Below are positions 42,251-53,081 of a DNA stretch of 64,000 bases, piece by piece. Position 1 is the stretch's first letter. Each line of letters starts with the position of its first letter. Position numbers and translations under genes: made by a program. Under the pieces are notes generated by a model that was not told the DNA's origin, made no database searches, and worked only from the letters and a program-made list of their open reading frames with translations. Source of the DNA: Apoda limacodes. Taxonomy: Eukaryota > Arthropoda > Insecta > Lepidoptera > Limacodidae. Location: contig OX291545.1 in NCBI GenBank assembly GCA_946406115.1, forward strand, positions 5,580,001 to 5,644,000, read 5' to 3'.

Positions 42251-43480
42251 AACCAGACGGTATACCAACAGTGGTGCTTAAGCAGTGTGCTCCTGAGTTA
42301 TGTCCTGTACTCACGCGCCTCTTCACGCTTTCCTACCACACTTGGCAATTTTTTTCTTCATGGAAGACTGCAAATGTGCACCCGGTGCCCAAAAAGGGCG
42401 ATAGATCAGATCCATCGAATTACAGGCGTATCGCTATTACCTCTCTTTTCTCCAAGGTGATGGAGCGTGTGATCAACACACAGCTTCTAAGATACCTATA
42501 AGAACACGACCTGGTCAGTGATCGTCAATATGGCTTTCGCCACGGTCGCTCGACTGGTGACCTTTTAGTGTATCTCATATACCGATGGGCACTAGCCATT
42601 GAGAGTCAGGGGGAGGCATTGGCATGTAGCCTGGACATAGCGAAGGCGTTCGATCGGGTCTGGCACCGGGGTCTTCTATCGAAATTGCCATCTTACGGAG
42701 TGCCCGAGGGTTTGTGTAAATGGGTGGCTAGCTTTTTGTTCGGCAGACGCATACGAACTGTAGTTGACAGCAAATGCTCTGATAGCATGGACATTAATGC
42801 TGGGACACCAGCACCAGCAAGGGTCTGTGCTGTCTCCTACGCTGTTTCTACTGCATATCAATGACATGTTGGACATCAATACATTACATATACATTGCTA
42901 TGCAGATGACAGTACTGGCGACGCTTATTACACGGGTCGTGCAAACATCTCTCGTTCCCTAGTGGAGGAAAACCGCGGAGAACTTGTGACTCAAATCGAG
43001 ACCACACTGTCCAAGGGCTCTGACTAAGGACGGATAAAGTTGGTCTGATTCAACCCTACAAAGACACATGGTGTCGACATCTCCAGCGATGTTCAGTTCC
43101 GAGATCATTTCTAAGATATGTTGAAGCTGGCGTCCAAAAAACTAGGTGTACTCAACAGAGCGAGGCAGTACTTCACGTGGGAGCAGAGGTTGCTGCTTTA
43201 CAAGTCGCAGAGTCGCAGGTTCAGCCCCATATGGAGTACTGCTGCCATCTCTGGGTGGGTGCACCCGAGTATCAGCTTGGACCTTTTGACTTGGACAACG
43301 ACGAGCTGTGAGAATTATCGACGATCCCAAACTCACTTGCCGTATCGAACCCTTAAGTCTGAGGAGAGATTTTGCCTCCCTGTGTGTGTTCTACCGCTTG
43401 TGCAATGGGATGTGTTCTGAGGAATTGTTCGAAATGATGCCCACGGCCACTTTCTACCATCGCACCGCTCGCCATAGGCA
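42251..43480 (+). pseudogene. Reverse transcriptase and C-terminus of LINE family A copy 4
   Basis: 'VHPVPKKGDRSDPSNYRRIA' and 'ITSLFSKVMERVINTQLLRY' start RT. 'SLDIAKAFDRVWHRGLLSKL' is the metal-binding A box, 'GSVLSPTLFLLHINDMLDI' precedes the catalytic 'HCYADDSTGD', and 'KLASKKLGVLNRARQYF' is the thumb. A short insertion before 'GSVLSP' ('GHQHQ') and other frameshifts break it. The C-terminal cysteine/histidine region is only partly readable. Confidence 0.82.
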
Positions 43481-43772
43481 GTGAATTCATTCTCATACTT
43501 TAGAACCGAAATGGTCGCGTACAGTGCGGTTTCAGAGAAACTTCCTTCCGCGAACGCTTGGGTTGTGGAATGAGCTCCCTGCCAAGGTTTTCTCTGAGGA
43601 TTACAGTATGGGGTTCTTCAAGAAAGAAGTTATTGGATTTTTGAAGGGTCGGCAACGCGCGAGTGGTACTTCTAGTGTTGCAAGCGTCCATATGCCACGG
43701 TGACCGCCTACCATCAGGCGGACCATGCGCTTGTTTGCCACCTTAGCGGTATAAAGAAAAAAAGAAATAAAA

Positions 43773-44765
43773 AGGCTTACAGAGAATTCATTTTGGCATT
43801 TTACACTAGGTCTCCTGAATTCTGGAGATATCCTTTCGAGAGGTGCTTATTCTCAAGAAACTTCAAGCAATAATCTATGAAAGCGTGGACCTGACTACTT
43901 ACATGGACCTGACTACTTACATGGACCTGACTACTTACATGGACCTGACTACTTACATGGACCTGACTACTTACATGGACCTGACTACTTACATGGACCT
44001 GACTACTTACTCGACTCTTTTGAATATCATTTTCACTTGGCTAATATTGAAATACCACTAGCTATTTAAAAAAATATATTTGAGAATACATCTTATACTT
44101 CTGTTCAAAGGACACAACAATTCAGACGTTCTTCGAAAAATATTCAAGTTTGTACAAAACAGTATGTATCACGATTTATATTCGTAGATTCAAACAAAAA
44201 TGCAAAAAATGTAAAGTAGATGAGACTAGAAAGTCAGTTGAAGAGTTCAGAGAAGCCTTAATATGGATTATTAAAGGAATACAACATTATTACTTTGCTG
44301 TAGGATTAAAATGCTTAACCAAAAATGACCACATCAAGTCTTCTCTGAAATCACTACATACAGTCTGTCGTGTTGGCAGCAGATTACATATTGCTAATGT
44401 AAAATACTCAAAGAAATTTCCTTCCATCTTGCCTAAACATTGTCATATGACAAAATTAATAACTAAGCAAGAGCACATAGAGCTATTATATGCTGGTTTA
44501 AAACAGGTTATAAACAGCTTGTCTTATTAACAGCAAATATTTTATTTTAAATTCTGTAAGAGAAGTCAAAGGTGTAATACATAAATGCATTGTCTGTTGT
44601 AGACATAAAGCAGAAACATCTAAGCAACTAATGGGCTCACTGCCTACAGACCGTGTAACACCTGCCTGTGTTTTTGAAAAATTAGGCATGGATTACTGTG
44701 GCCCTTTTGAGATCAAACAGTCTTCAAAACGCAATAGTGATGTTTTATTTGTTTTTGTTAAGAGA
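43773..44765 (+). pseudogene. BEL/Pao element 2 RNase H end and integrase start
   Basis: After the LINE the frame gives 'LLNSGDILSRGAYSQE' and 'RGPDYLHGPDYLH', the end of RNase H, then the 18-bp array. 44150-44530 carries 'FREALIWIIKGIQHYYF', 'SRLHIANVKYSKKFPSILPK' and 'HCHMTKLITKQEHIELLYAG', the integrase zinc-binding domain. 'GVIHKCIVCCRHKAE' and 'MGSLPTDRVTPACVFEKLGM' then 'DYCGPFEIKQSSKRN' open the integrase core. It is cut at 44765 by LINE F. Confidence 0.82.
43887..44010 (+). repeat. 18-bp in-frame tandem array, about 7 copies
   Basis: The unit 'ggacctgactacttacat' repeats almost without change. In the BEL/Pao frame it encodes G-P-D-Y-L-H, an expansion of the 'RGPDYL' phrase found at the end of the element's RNase H. 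In the other frame it reads M-D-L-T-T-Y. Confidence 0.9.
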
Positions 44766-45237
44766 TCTATTTTGGGACCAGTTCTGTTTATTTTGTACAC
44801 GCCTGAGGTGATCAGGTAATGTCAGGATCACATGTATGCAGATGACTTACAGCTGTACATCTATTTCCATCTGAACGATGCTGCTAACGCTGTAAATAAA
44901 CTTAATAGTGACTTGCAGCGTATGAATGCGTGATCCAGGGATAACACTAGTCCTTAATGCTACTAAAATAAAATATATGATACTTGGTTCTAAGTCACAA
45001 AACAACCGAATCCTCGTCGCAGCACCCAATGTGTCGATAATGAGTACTCAAGTGGTCAAAGTAGAGAAAGTGCGCAATCTTGGGGTCTTAATGGACGAGG
45101 ATTTAAACTTTCAAAGTCACTTCGTCAAATTGTGTCAAAGGACTTCTATCGGCTTAAAATATTGTATTACATACGTGACTACCTCAGCGTGAATCATCGC
45201 ATTCGGTTCTGTGACTCATTGATACTGACTCACAGTT
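44766..45237 (+). mobile_element. LINE F, left part (RT from just before the catalytic box)
   Basis: It starts 'RSILGPVLFILYTPEV', then after a frame change 'HMYADDLQLYIYFHLNDAAN' (catalytic YADD near 44836) and 'NKLNSDLQRMNA'. 44926-45192 gives 'KIKYMILGSKSQ' and 'VEKVRNLGVLMDEDLNFQSH'. It stops at 'CDSLILTH' (about 45237) and resumes at 48078. It is 5'-truncated and broken. Confidence 0.78.
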
Positions 45238-45244
45238 GAGCGAA

Positions 45245-45670
45245 CTGCCGAGCTGTCCTGTATAGAAGTTGAGCATCTCATTGTTGTGAGTGTATACAAG
45301 CCGCCTTGTGCAATTTATGATAATTTTGAATTAGTTATGGAAGAAGTGCTGAACAAAATCAGCAATTCCAATAAACAAATTATTGTTTGTGGAGACTTTA
45401 ATATAAATAATTGGAAAATAGCTCATTAAGCACCAGATTGCTTGCCTTATTTCAGTCTTTTAATTTAAATAATTTGTTTTGTGAACCAACTGAAATTGCT
45501 GTATCCAGTGCCACTTGCATCGACAATATATTAACTGACATAAAACCAATTAAAAAATCAATTATAAGCAATCTAGAGTCAGATCATTGTGGACAGTAAG
45601 TGGTTTTAGAAAGAAAGAATAGTATTACTAAAAAGGAAATTAAATTTATACCAATAAAAACGGGTTGAAT
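45245..45670 (+). pseudogene. Endonuclease end of LINE G
   Basis: 'HLIVVSVYKPPCAIYDNFEL' and 'KQIIVCGDFNIN' (the endonuclease G-D-F-N box) are followed by 'LFQSFNLNNLFCEPTEIA' and 'CIDNILTDI' in a shifted frame, then 'NLESDHCGQ', the S-D-H box that ends the domain. One frameshift near 45415 breaks it. Confidence 0.8.
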
Positions 45671-46310
45671 CATTTAAATCTAACTTAATGCATAAACTTC
45701 CAGATTTGCTTTATAATGGCGACCCAAATAATATGTACAATACTGTTCTTGACACTATTACTACAGAGTATAATAGAATATTTACTGCAAAAAAGAAACT
45801 TATTTCCAGTCGCTTTAGTTTTAGTGAATGGGCTACCCCAGGTATTCATAAAAGTAGGCGTAAACTGTATGAATTATATAAAGAAAAACATATAATAATA
45901 GCCAAATACTTAGGGAATATTTAAAAAAATACTCAAAAACCTTTAAAAAGGTCTGTCTTGTTGCAAAAGCAATTCACCTCAGACATAAAGTAAAAAATTC
46001 AACAAATAAAATAAAAACTACATGGAACATAATAAATAATGTCACTGGTAAAGCTAGGAATTCTTGTCAGGACTTTGAGTTGATTGTAGATGATGCTAGT
46101 TTTAAAACAAATTCTGAGTTAGCAGTTGCCTTTGAACAGTTTTTTAGGAATATTCCATTCAAAACAACCGAACATCTAAACTCAAGTCCAATCTTAGCAG
46201 AAAAATTATTAAAAGCTAGTGTTCCTGAATGTAACGTTTCCTTTGTATTTAAAAACATTAGTCCTACGGATATCATTAATACATTTACAAACGTTAGAAA
46301 TTAAAAACAC
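45671..46310 (+). pseudogene. LINE G linker between endonuclease and RT
   Basis: Open frames 45688-45924 ('HKLPDLLYNGDPNNMYNTVL', 'SFSEWATPGIHKSRRKLYEL') and 46080-46304 ('FEQFFRNIPFKTTEHLNSS', 'VFKNISPTDIINTFTNV') form the usual helical linker. At about 45923 and 46303 the frame shifts. Confidence 0.7.
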
Positions 46311-47692
46311 CACAGACCTTTGGGGACTTTCTGTAAAAACTATAAATTCAATTATTCATGTTATAGCACAACCCTTAGCCATTATATTTAATAGTTGTGT
46401 TGATAGTGGTGTGTTTCCTGATGAGATAAAACTTAGCAAAGTTATACCTCTTTTTAAATCAGGTAGTTCAACAGATCCTAATAATTTTCGGCCTATTTCA
46501 ATACTACCTATACTCAGTAAAGTTTTTGAAAAAATCATACTTTGTCAAATGTTAAGCCATTTCTGTATTAATGAGCTACTTAGTAGTAAACAGTTTGGCT
46601 TTATGAAAGGCCGTTCCACAACCGATGCAGGAGTGGCACTATTAAAAAACATATATAACGCCTGGGAGGATTCGCATGACGCCCTTGGAGTGTTTTGTGA
46701 TTTATCTAAGGCATTTGACTGTGTTCAACATGAAAATCTCATCAGGAAGCTACATCACTATGATATTAGAGGCAAAGCTCTCGACCTTTTGACATCCTAT
46801 ATGAGTAGGAGAGTACAGAAAATAGATGTCAACGGTGAAAGATCTCCGGGATCAGCAGTCACTATGGAAGTCCCTCAGGTCTCAATTTTAGGTCCTTTTC
46901 TATTTCTTATTTACATTAATGATCTCCCATATAATGTAAAAAACCATGACATTGTCTTATTTGCTGATGACACCTCTTTGTTTTTTAAAGTTAAGAGACG
47001 ACAGACATTATAATGAATTAAATAATGCCCTTTCTAAAATTGTAAATTGGTTTAACGCTAATAATTTGTTACTTAATGAAAAAAAAACCAAATGTGTAAA
47101 ATTTACATTACCAAATGTTAGTCAGAGACAGACATGTATTAATATTAATGGCAAGCAATTAGAACTTGTTAATTCAACAGTCTTTCTTGGCATAACGCTG
47201 GACTCCAAACTTCAATGGGGTCCTCATATTCATAACCTAGCCAAAAAACTTAGCTCTGCTGTGTATGCGATCAAGAAAATAAGACAATTGACCGATGTTG
47301 ACACTGCAAAAATAGTATATTTCAGCTATTTCCATAGTTTAATGACATATGGGATCCTATTGTGGGGTAGCGCTGCTGATGTAAATACAATATTTTTGTT
47401 ACAAAAAAGGGCAATTCGTGCTATATATAAATTAGGATCTAGGATATCTCTGAGGGATAGGTTTAGGGAAGTAAAAATTTTAACTTTAGTGTCGCAGTAC
47501 ATATATGAAAATCTTTTATATGTACATAAAAATATCAATAGTTTCAGCAAGAAAAGTGACGTTCACAAAGTAAATACTAGAAGTAAAAATAAGCTGTTGG
47601 TGCATGATACACATCTTCACAAAATAAGTAACTCTTTTATGAGGCAATGTATACACTTTTACAACAAAGTTCCCCATAAAATCTATCAATAA
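46311..47692 (+). pseudogene. LINE G reverse transcriptase and C-terminus
   Basis: A long, well-preserved RT: 'IKLSKVIPLFKSGSSTDPNN', 'FRPISILPILSKVFEKIIL', 'SSKQFGFMKGRSTTDAGVAL', 'GVFCDLSKAFDCVQHENLI' (A box), 'SILGPFLFLIYINDLPY', and catalytic 'VLFADDTSLFFK' (FADD codons 46960-46971). One frameshift at about 47005 separates the last part: 'NWFNANNLLLNEKKTKCVKF', 'TVFLGITLDSKLQWGPHIHN', 'HSLMTYGILLWGSAADV', 'CIHFYNKVPHKI', stop at 47692. Repairing nothing, it is two frames from being an intact RT, so it is one of the youngest LINEs here. Confidence 0.88.
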
Positions 47693-48077
47693 GTAAATTT
47701 TAATCTTTTATCAAGCAGGTACTTTGTAAAAAGGCATACTACAATATTTCAGACTATGTAAATGATAAAAATCCTTGGGACTGATGATGCTCAATTACAG
47801 GATGCATAGGTAAACCAAATTAAAATGGAAATAACATAAAATTGTCCGACTAAAAATTTTTTATTTAAAACATTAATTGTACTTTAGTTTATTTGTATTA
47901 TTGATAGTGTTTTTAAAAGAGTAACTATCGAGTTTCTTGCCGGATTCTTCTCGGTAGAAATCAACAACATTGTGAACCGGCGGGAAGGTGGGAGGGTTCA
48001 AAAAATAATATTTTATTACTTTGACGATTCAAAAGTGATTGTAAAATCCTTATTTGAATAAACCATTTTGACTTTGT

Positions 48078-48594
48078 ACCCTACGCAGGTGTTGTATACG
48101 GCCCGCGATAGTTAACGCGGACGGAAAAGATTGCACAAAGAGTTCAGAATGCCTATGCACGGTTCCGTTACAAGATACCTCCAAGAACTCACATTACACC
48201 ATATTTAAATAGCGCTAACACTCTTAAGATGACTTTGCGTCGACAGCTACACCTGGCTTTACTGTTTAGTGTTGTTCGCTCGGGTCACCCCGAGTTCCTG
48301 TATGAAAAACTAAAATGGCGAGCTGTCTCAAACAAACACAGAGCGATACGTTTAGTTAGTGCACCTCTGAATATGCCTCATCATCGCACACCCGCTTTCC
48401 GTGGTAGCTTCAGATATGCCGCTACCAAATGTTGGAATAACCTGCCACCACTGCTTAGAAATACTTCTTTATCTTTTGGTGTTTTTAAGTATAAATACAA
48501 AACAATATTATTAAATCACCAAAAAGATTTACCTATTGGCGGCAGAGTTACTGTAAAATACCTATGGGCCCAATTTCTTAAGGAAATACTTTAA
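48078..48594 (+). mobile_element. LINE F, right part (C-terminus)
   Basis: It resumes with 'YAGVVYGPR', then 'EKIAQRVQNAYARFRYKIPP' and 'RTHITPYLNSANTLKMTLRR'. An open frame to 48594 follows with 'GHPEFLYEKLKWRAVSNKHR' and 'RGSFRYAATKCWNNLPPLLR', the C-terminal region that follows RT. The last 121 codons are uninterrupted. Confidence 0.8.
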
Positions 48595-48820
48595 AGTAAA
48601 TTACTCTTTATAATTAGTTAATTTTTTTTTATAATATATGTATATTTATAAGCATCCTAAAATCTATTTAACGTTACTATCTCACATAAGGTTATACAAT
48701 TCTATCACAATTATATTGAATGCTAATTTAATAATGAAGGCAAAATATAAATATAATATTTTAAAAATTAAATACACTGGTACTATGATAAATTTGCTAG
48801 TTTAAATACAAATACTACAG

Positions 48821-49745
48821 GGGGCCGTTCAAAAACCGACTGAGTCGAGTAGAGTTATGACTCGAACCGTTCATAAACTAACTGAGTTCCAACCCTAATC
48901 CGTTCAAAAACGCGTAGAGTTCTTACCCTAGGGTTGGCTTAAGTGAACCGTACTCGACGCGGGTTCGTCGGAGTAGGCGGCCATATTTGATTAAAATGGT
49001 CAAAGCAATGTTTCCGTATTAAGAAAATTAGTAAATTATTTTGTTGTTTGTTTTTGTATTTAAGTATTTTTCGATGACTTTTGTATTTGGAGTTTTTTAG
49101 TAATAAAAGATTTTTAAGTATTTCCACTCCACTACTAGGGTTCAGTTTTTTCTTAGAATCTTTAGTGAATAACCCTAAATGCCTTAAAATAGTGTTAAAA
49201 TATTGATTTTAGCCGTAAATTTTAGCTGTTTAGAAATACTCCTATTTTCATTTTATTTTTTGTTAAATAAAATCTAACAATAAAATACACCGCGATTCAA
49301 GTGTTTACAATGAAAACACAACGCTACAACTACAAAAAGGTAAACATTGGTAACATACTGATAAATAAATAGTATTATAATATACTTAATAATATTGGTA
49401 AGTTTTATTAAAATATATGTATAATCAAAACAAAAGAATTCACCAAGTTCCCACCTAGTTTATGAAAACTTATTTCAAAAAAGCAAGAAGGAAATTATTA
49501 GTTTGTTCTCACTCAAAGTCAAAAAAATAGCCTAAAACTTTATTTAAATTTTAGTTTTCCGTAGGCCTTACATAGGTATTTCAAATAAAAAAAATGCCCC
49601 TACAAGGTCGAAATTCCTAAAAGTGGAAACATTGATTAAAACTTGACAGATGTAACTCGGTTAGCCGTTCAAAAACTATAGGGTAGAGTTAGGAACCCGA
49701 TGACGTCATTTTTTACTCAAGTTACTCGTTTTTGAACGCAACCCA
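48821..49745. mobile_element. Putative TIR element of ~925 bp
   Basis: The left end 'gggggccgttcaaaaac' and the inverse of the right end, 'gggttgcgttcaaaaac', are similar. The word 'cgttcaaaaac' occurs again near each end (about 48900 and 49670), giving terminal and subterminal inverted repeats. The interior is AT-rich without a transposase. The target duplication is not clear, so the family is undetermined. Confidence 0.5.
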
Positions 49746-50600
49746 GGAAATACTTTGACTGCGACGCAAGCTTAGCCTCGCATTGGGCTTCGCTGAAAAC
49801 CAGCGCTGTAGCAGAAGCTGCAGCACATGCTAAGCGGTGTCCATGTTTCACGTCACACTACCACACTTATAATACAAGAACCTAAAATTTACTATGTTTT
49901 GTTTGTGTGATTCTTTTTATGTATTTATATAAATTTTATTTTTGTGTGATGTGAATGACTGGATCAACCCAAGGCCTGAAAGGAAGGGCATGCCGAACTC
50001 GACGTTTCCGTCCACAGAGCTTGACCACAATGAATCACAAGTCAACCTCGATTTCGCTGCCCAGACGCCGTTGATCATTCTGTTCTATTCCGGGTATGTC
50101 GCACGAGCCGTCACTTGCAAGTTGCAACCCTTGTAACTTGTTCGCGTCGCCGGCGCAGTCCTGGTGATTTGTTTGACAAAGCCAAAAGACAATGCACAGC
50201 ACAGCCGCCTTACAGAAGCAAACGTAGCTTGATTTCATCTTACTCTACTTCTGCCCACGAAACTGATAGTGAAGCGAGAGAAGGAGACAGTGACTCGGAC
50301 GACGTGGACACACTGGCAACAGTGCTGCTATCTCTCGGCATAGACCCTGGTACTCCACAACATTGAAGCGAGACCTGAGTCCAACAGCAAGGTCCGTGCA
50401 GAGATCTTCGCAGCCCATCTCGAGCGCCAGTTCAATCTTAGCCCGACTGCAAACGAAGAATATGCCGCAAAAATCAACGGACAAGTTCATGATCCTTGGG
50501 ATAGGACATAGCCCAACTAGCAAAAGTGGGTACTATAGCAATCAAGAGAACGTTTTCAGAAACACTAAGTAGTCATTCATAAATGTCCTATAACAATGAT
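49746..50600 (+). pseudogene. Coding-like stretch of unknown origin
   Basis: Overlapping plus frames: 49942-50136 ('MCDVNDWINPRPERKGMPNS', 'PLIILFYSGYVARAVTCKL') and 50115-50366 ('GDLFDKAKRQCTAQPPYRSK', then an acidic serine/aspartate tract). About 50385-50520 in another frame gives 'KVRAEIFAAHLERQFNL', which resembles the linker of Jockey-type LINEs. I do not recognise the first two. It may be a decayed LINE or a fused fragment. Confidence 0.35.
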
Positions 50601-51419
50601 GTAAACATTTACTCAGGCAGGATTTCGCGCAGTTACATACCAATCTAGTAATATAGCCATGTTATTGTGGCTGCACGTATCGCTTTTCAAAAAAAGCCAT
50701 CAAACCAGAGTTAAATTTATGCATTTTTCATATAAACTGTAAGAATAAATCAAAAAGATTTTTTGGGATTAAACTGATGTGTTACTTAATATTCAGCACG
50801 ATGGCGCTCACGGCTTGTGAAATTGTTAGAGTGTTATCTTCTTAGACAGTGAATTTTACTTGCGACTAAATATCGCTATCGATATATCGATAAAATATCG
50901 CTAAAGTAAGATAATATTTTTTACCATTTTTATGTCCCCTCTTGATTTTCAAAAATTATTAACATTAATATTTATTAAAATATGTGAAGACCCGACTGTG
51001 ATAAAATGGTGTCTACATACTTACTTTAGCACACACTATCATCAAAATAGGGAACATATGTTGTAAAAACGATATTAAATTACCTTTATATGATAATTAG
51101 GTTCATTAAAAGTAGTAATATGCTACTTATATATATATTACAAGGTCCAATAAAAGTGATAAAAAATCTGTTACTTCACTTTGAGATGTAACAGTTATAA
51201 TGAAACTGTTTTAAGTGTTAAAAGAGTGTATTCGTTGCAGTTATAGAATTTGTACTACACTGCAAAAAATTACATCATTGATGGAGTCAAAATCTTATTA
51301 GCAGCTATCAACTTTCGTATTTAAATACAAGCCTAAAAAGTATCTTGTCAACAGTTTTAGACTTAAAATTGTTGATGGGTCAATTAAACTGTTTATTTGT
51401 AACTAACAATACTTATTTT
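50601..51419. other. AT-rich spacer
   Basis: 'atcgctatcgatatatcgat' near 50871 is a palindromic TATCGAT-rich patch. No gene is seen. Confidence 0.35.
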
Positions 51420-51805
51420 AACTTGTTTAAAGTATATTTTTTGAAATAATAATAAATAGTATATTGTTGTTTGTATAAAGTCATTTATTTAAAATCAACA
51501 GTAACATTTTTACTTTCATCAATTTTCTTATTAAAAACTCAAATGAGTAATTGTAGCTTTTATAAGGCTGCTTGTTTGAAATTAAAAAGGCGCATTGCAT
51601 ATCCCACAAGGCTTCTTATTTTAAAATAAAAATACTTATTGCAGTTTATATTAAGTTGTTGATTGGAATGTAATAAAGTATATTGTTGCTTGTATAAAGC
51701 TCTTATTTGAAACTGAAAAGAGGAATTGTAGCTTGTACAAATCTACTTATTTGATATAAAAAATGTATTGTTACTACTATAAAGTTTATTTATTCCGATT
51801 AACAA
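51420..51805 (+). repeat. Degenerate ~55-65 bp tandem array
   Basis: The phrases 'attgttgtttgtataaag', 'attgtagcttttataagg', 'attgttgcttgtataaagc' and 'attgtagcttgtacaaatc', each followed by 'tatttgaa/tatttaaa', recur at irregular 50-100 bp spacing up to the BEL/Pao LTR. It is an old array. Confidence 0.5.
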
Positions 51806-51837
51806 GAATGTGTGAAGAAGATCTGCTACATCACTCC

Positions 51838-52056
51838 TGGTGAAAATTAAGTATATAGAGAAATAATATGGGAGCAACATGACTTACAGTATTCCTTGTG
51901 AAGGTGAAATTCTCCAGGTTTCTGTTCTTTCACCAGAGTTACACAATTGAGCTCGGAGAATATCTAATATTTAATATAGTTCTTTAAAGGCACATTTAAT
52001 TAAAAGCGAATTTTATCTTTTTGGTGCGTGATTGTCTTGCGACACACAGTAACGAC
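51838..52056 (-). repeat. BEL/Pao element 3, 3' LTR
   Basis: The 219-bp LTR differs from its partner (61218-61436) at 5 positions by eye (about 98% identity). On plus it begins 'tggtgaaaattaagtatata' and ends 'gcgacacacagtaacgac'. Confidence 0.92.
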
Positions 52057-52308
52057 TTAATTTGAATATGAAGTTTCAGTCTTCTTTCTCCCTTAGCCTT
52101 GTTGCGTAATGATGAGTTAGGAAAAGGAAAGATATACTACATAAATTATAATAGATTGTAGTGAGTATTAAACGGCGATACCATTACCCCCGGCCTGAAG
52201 AGAATTCTTCAGAATGCGAGACAAAATAAAAAAAAATATATTAATAAAAATAAAATTACTGAGTGGGAAGTGGCAGAGTTTTACAACAGGCCTTACATAA
52301 TGACCAGT
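52057..52308 (-). other. BEL/Pao element 3 3' untranslated region
   Basis: Noncoding sequence between the 3' LTR and the end of the pol reading frame. It includes A-rich and purine-rich stretches ('gatgagttaggaaaaggaaa'). No polypurine tract directly abuts the LTR. Confidence 0.45.
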
Positions 52309-53076
52309 TTACGTGCTAACCTTAACTGTACGAATTATTCCATCCATCCCTGGATAAAATTCTTCCACAACTCCAAGAGGCCAATTTAATGGTTGAGCTT
52401 TATCATCTTTGAGCAAAACAGTGCATCCTCGCAAAATCTTGGACGGAATATTCCATTTTTGTCTACTTTGAAGTGATGAAATATATTCCATATGAAATCT
52501 AGACCAAAAGGATTGAACTAACTTATCAATCTGATAGCGATTGAGTCTATTTTCTGAAATATTACTGAAATCTTCAGCCTTTAAGTATCTTAGTGGGGTT
52601 AAGTTTGAAAAATGATCAGGAGTTAAAGCGGTTACTTCAGAAGGATCTGAACTTAAAACACATAAGGAGTGACTGTTCATTATTCCCTCAATCTGCCCTA
52701 AAACGGTATTCAGTTCCTCATACGTCAGTCTTTGGTTTCCAATTACACGATTTTAATGCGTTTTAGCCGATTTTACATTACTTTCTCATATTCCACCAAT
52801 ATGGACTACTTGGAGGGTTTTGTTTAAACTGAATTCTTAAATCTGAGAGGTTTGATGTAAATATTTTTTATAGTTTTCCGAATTAAAAAGGGAATATATT
52901 TCATCAATTTTTTTTAGCGCCAATAAAGTTTGTCCCGCAGTCACTAAGTATCATTGAAACTGGACCTCTTCTACTAATAAAGCGTTTAAATGCTGCTAAA
53001 AACAGAACTTAAACTTGAAACTAATTCCAAATGTAGAGCCTTAGTGGTTAAACATATAAGAAGACATATATATGCC
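52309..53076 (-). pseudogene. BEL/Pao element 3 integrase core and C-terminal domain
   Basis: On minus, from about 53076: 'KAYICLLICLTTKALHLELV', then 'FKRFISRRGPVSMILSDCGT' and 'NFIGA' (integrase core with its second catalytic Asp), then 'TLQVVHIGGI' and 'NRVIGNQRLTYEELNTVLGQ'. The open frame 52680-52309 gives 'ALTPDHFSNLTPL', 'FWSRFHMEYISSLQSRQKWN' and 'GVVEEFYPGMDGIIRTVKV', the BEL-specific end. Stops near 52870 and 52930 inactivate it. Confidence 0.87.
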
Positions 53077-53081
53077 TTAAG

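Larger units (their letters stand above)
41263..43772 (+). mobile_element. LINE family A copy 4, inserted in BEL/Pao element 2
   Basis: A 5'-truncated LINE starting inside the endonuclease ('GDFNAHHREWLSS' at about 41290) and running through linker and RT (YADD codons 42899-42910) to the family 3' end 'ccaccttagcggtataaag' and an A-rich tail at about 43772. The sense strand matches the element it interrupts. The RNase H of the BEL/Pao element is absent around the insertion, so a deletion accompanied or preceded it. Confidence 0.85.
37850..44765 (+). mobile_element. BEL/Pao LTR retrotransposon 2, interrupted and truncated
   Basis: A plus-strand element: leader (37850-38281), gag, zinc knuckles, protease, RT, then a family A LINE (41263-43772), then the RNase H end and the integrase start. 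It stops at 44765, inside the integrase core, where another LINE begins. The rest of the integrase and both LTRs were not located. Frames are broken in many places. Confidence 0.85.
45238..48077 (+). mobile_element. LINE G, 2.8 kb, inserted in LINE F
   Basis: A 5'-truncated LINE from mid-endonuclease to a 3' end reading 'tttgacgattcaaaagtgat', 'tgtaaaatccttatttgaat' and 'aaaccattttgactttg'. The flanking LINE F is contiguous once it is removed. Two other fragments of the family lie at 26443-27233 and 62996-63832, and a tail lies at 676-752. I place it in the broad CR1/Jockey group; the clade is uncertain. Confidence 0.85.

Noticed and set aside
43843..44061. Protein of repeated M-D-L-T-T-Y units
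   Set aside because: It is the wrong frame of an 18-bp array; the BEL/Pao frame gives G-P-D-Y-L-H instead.
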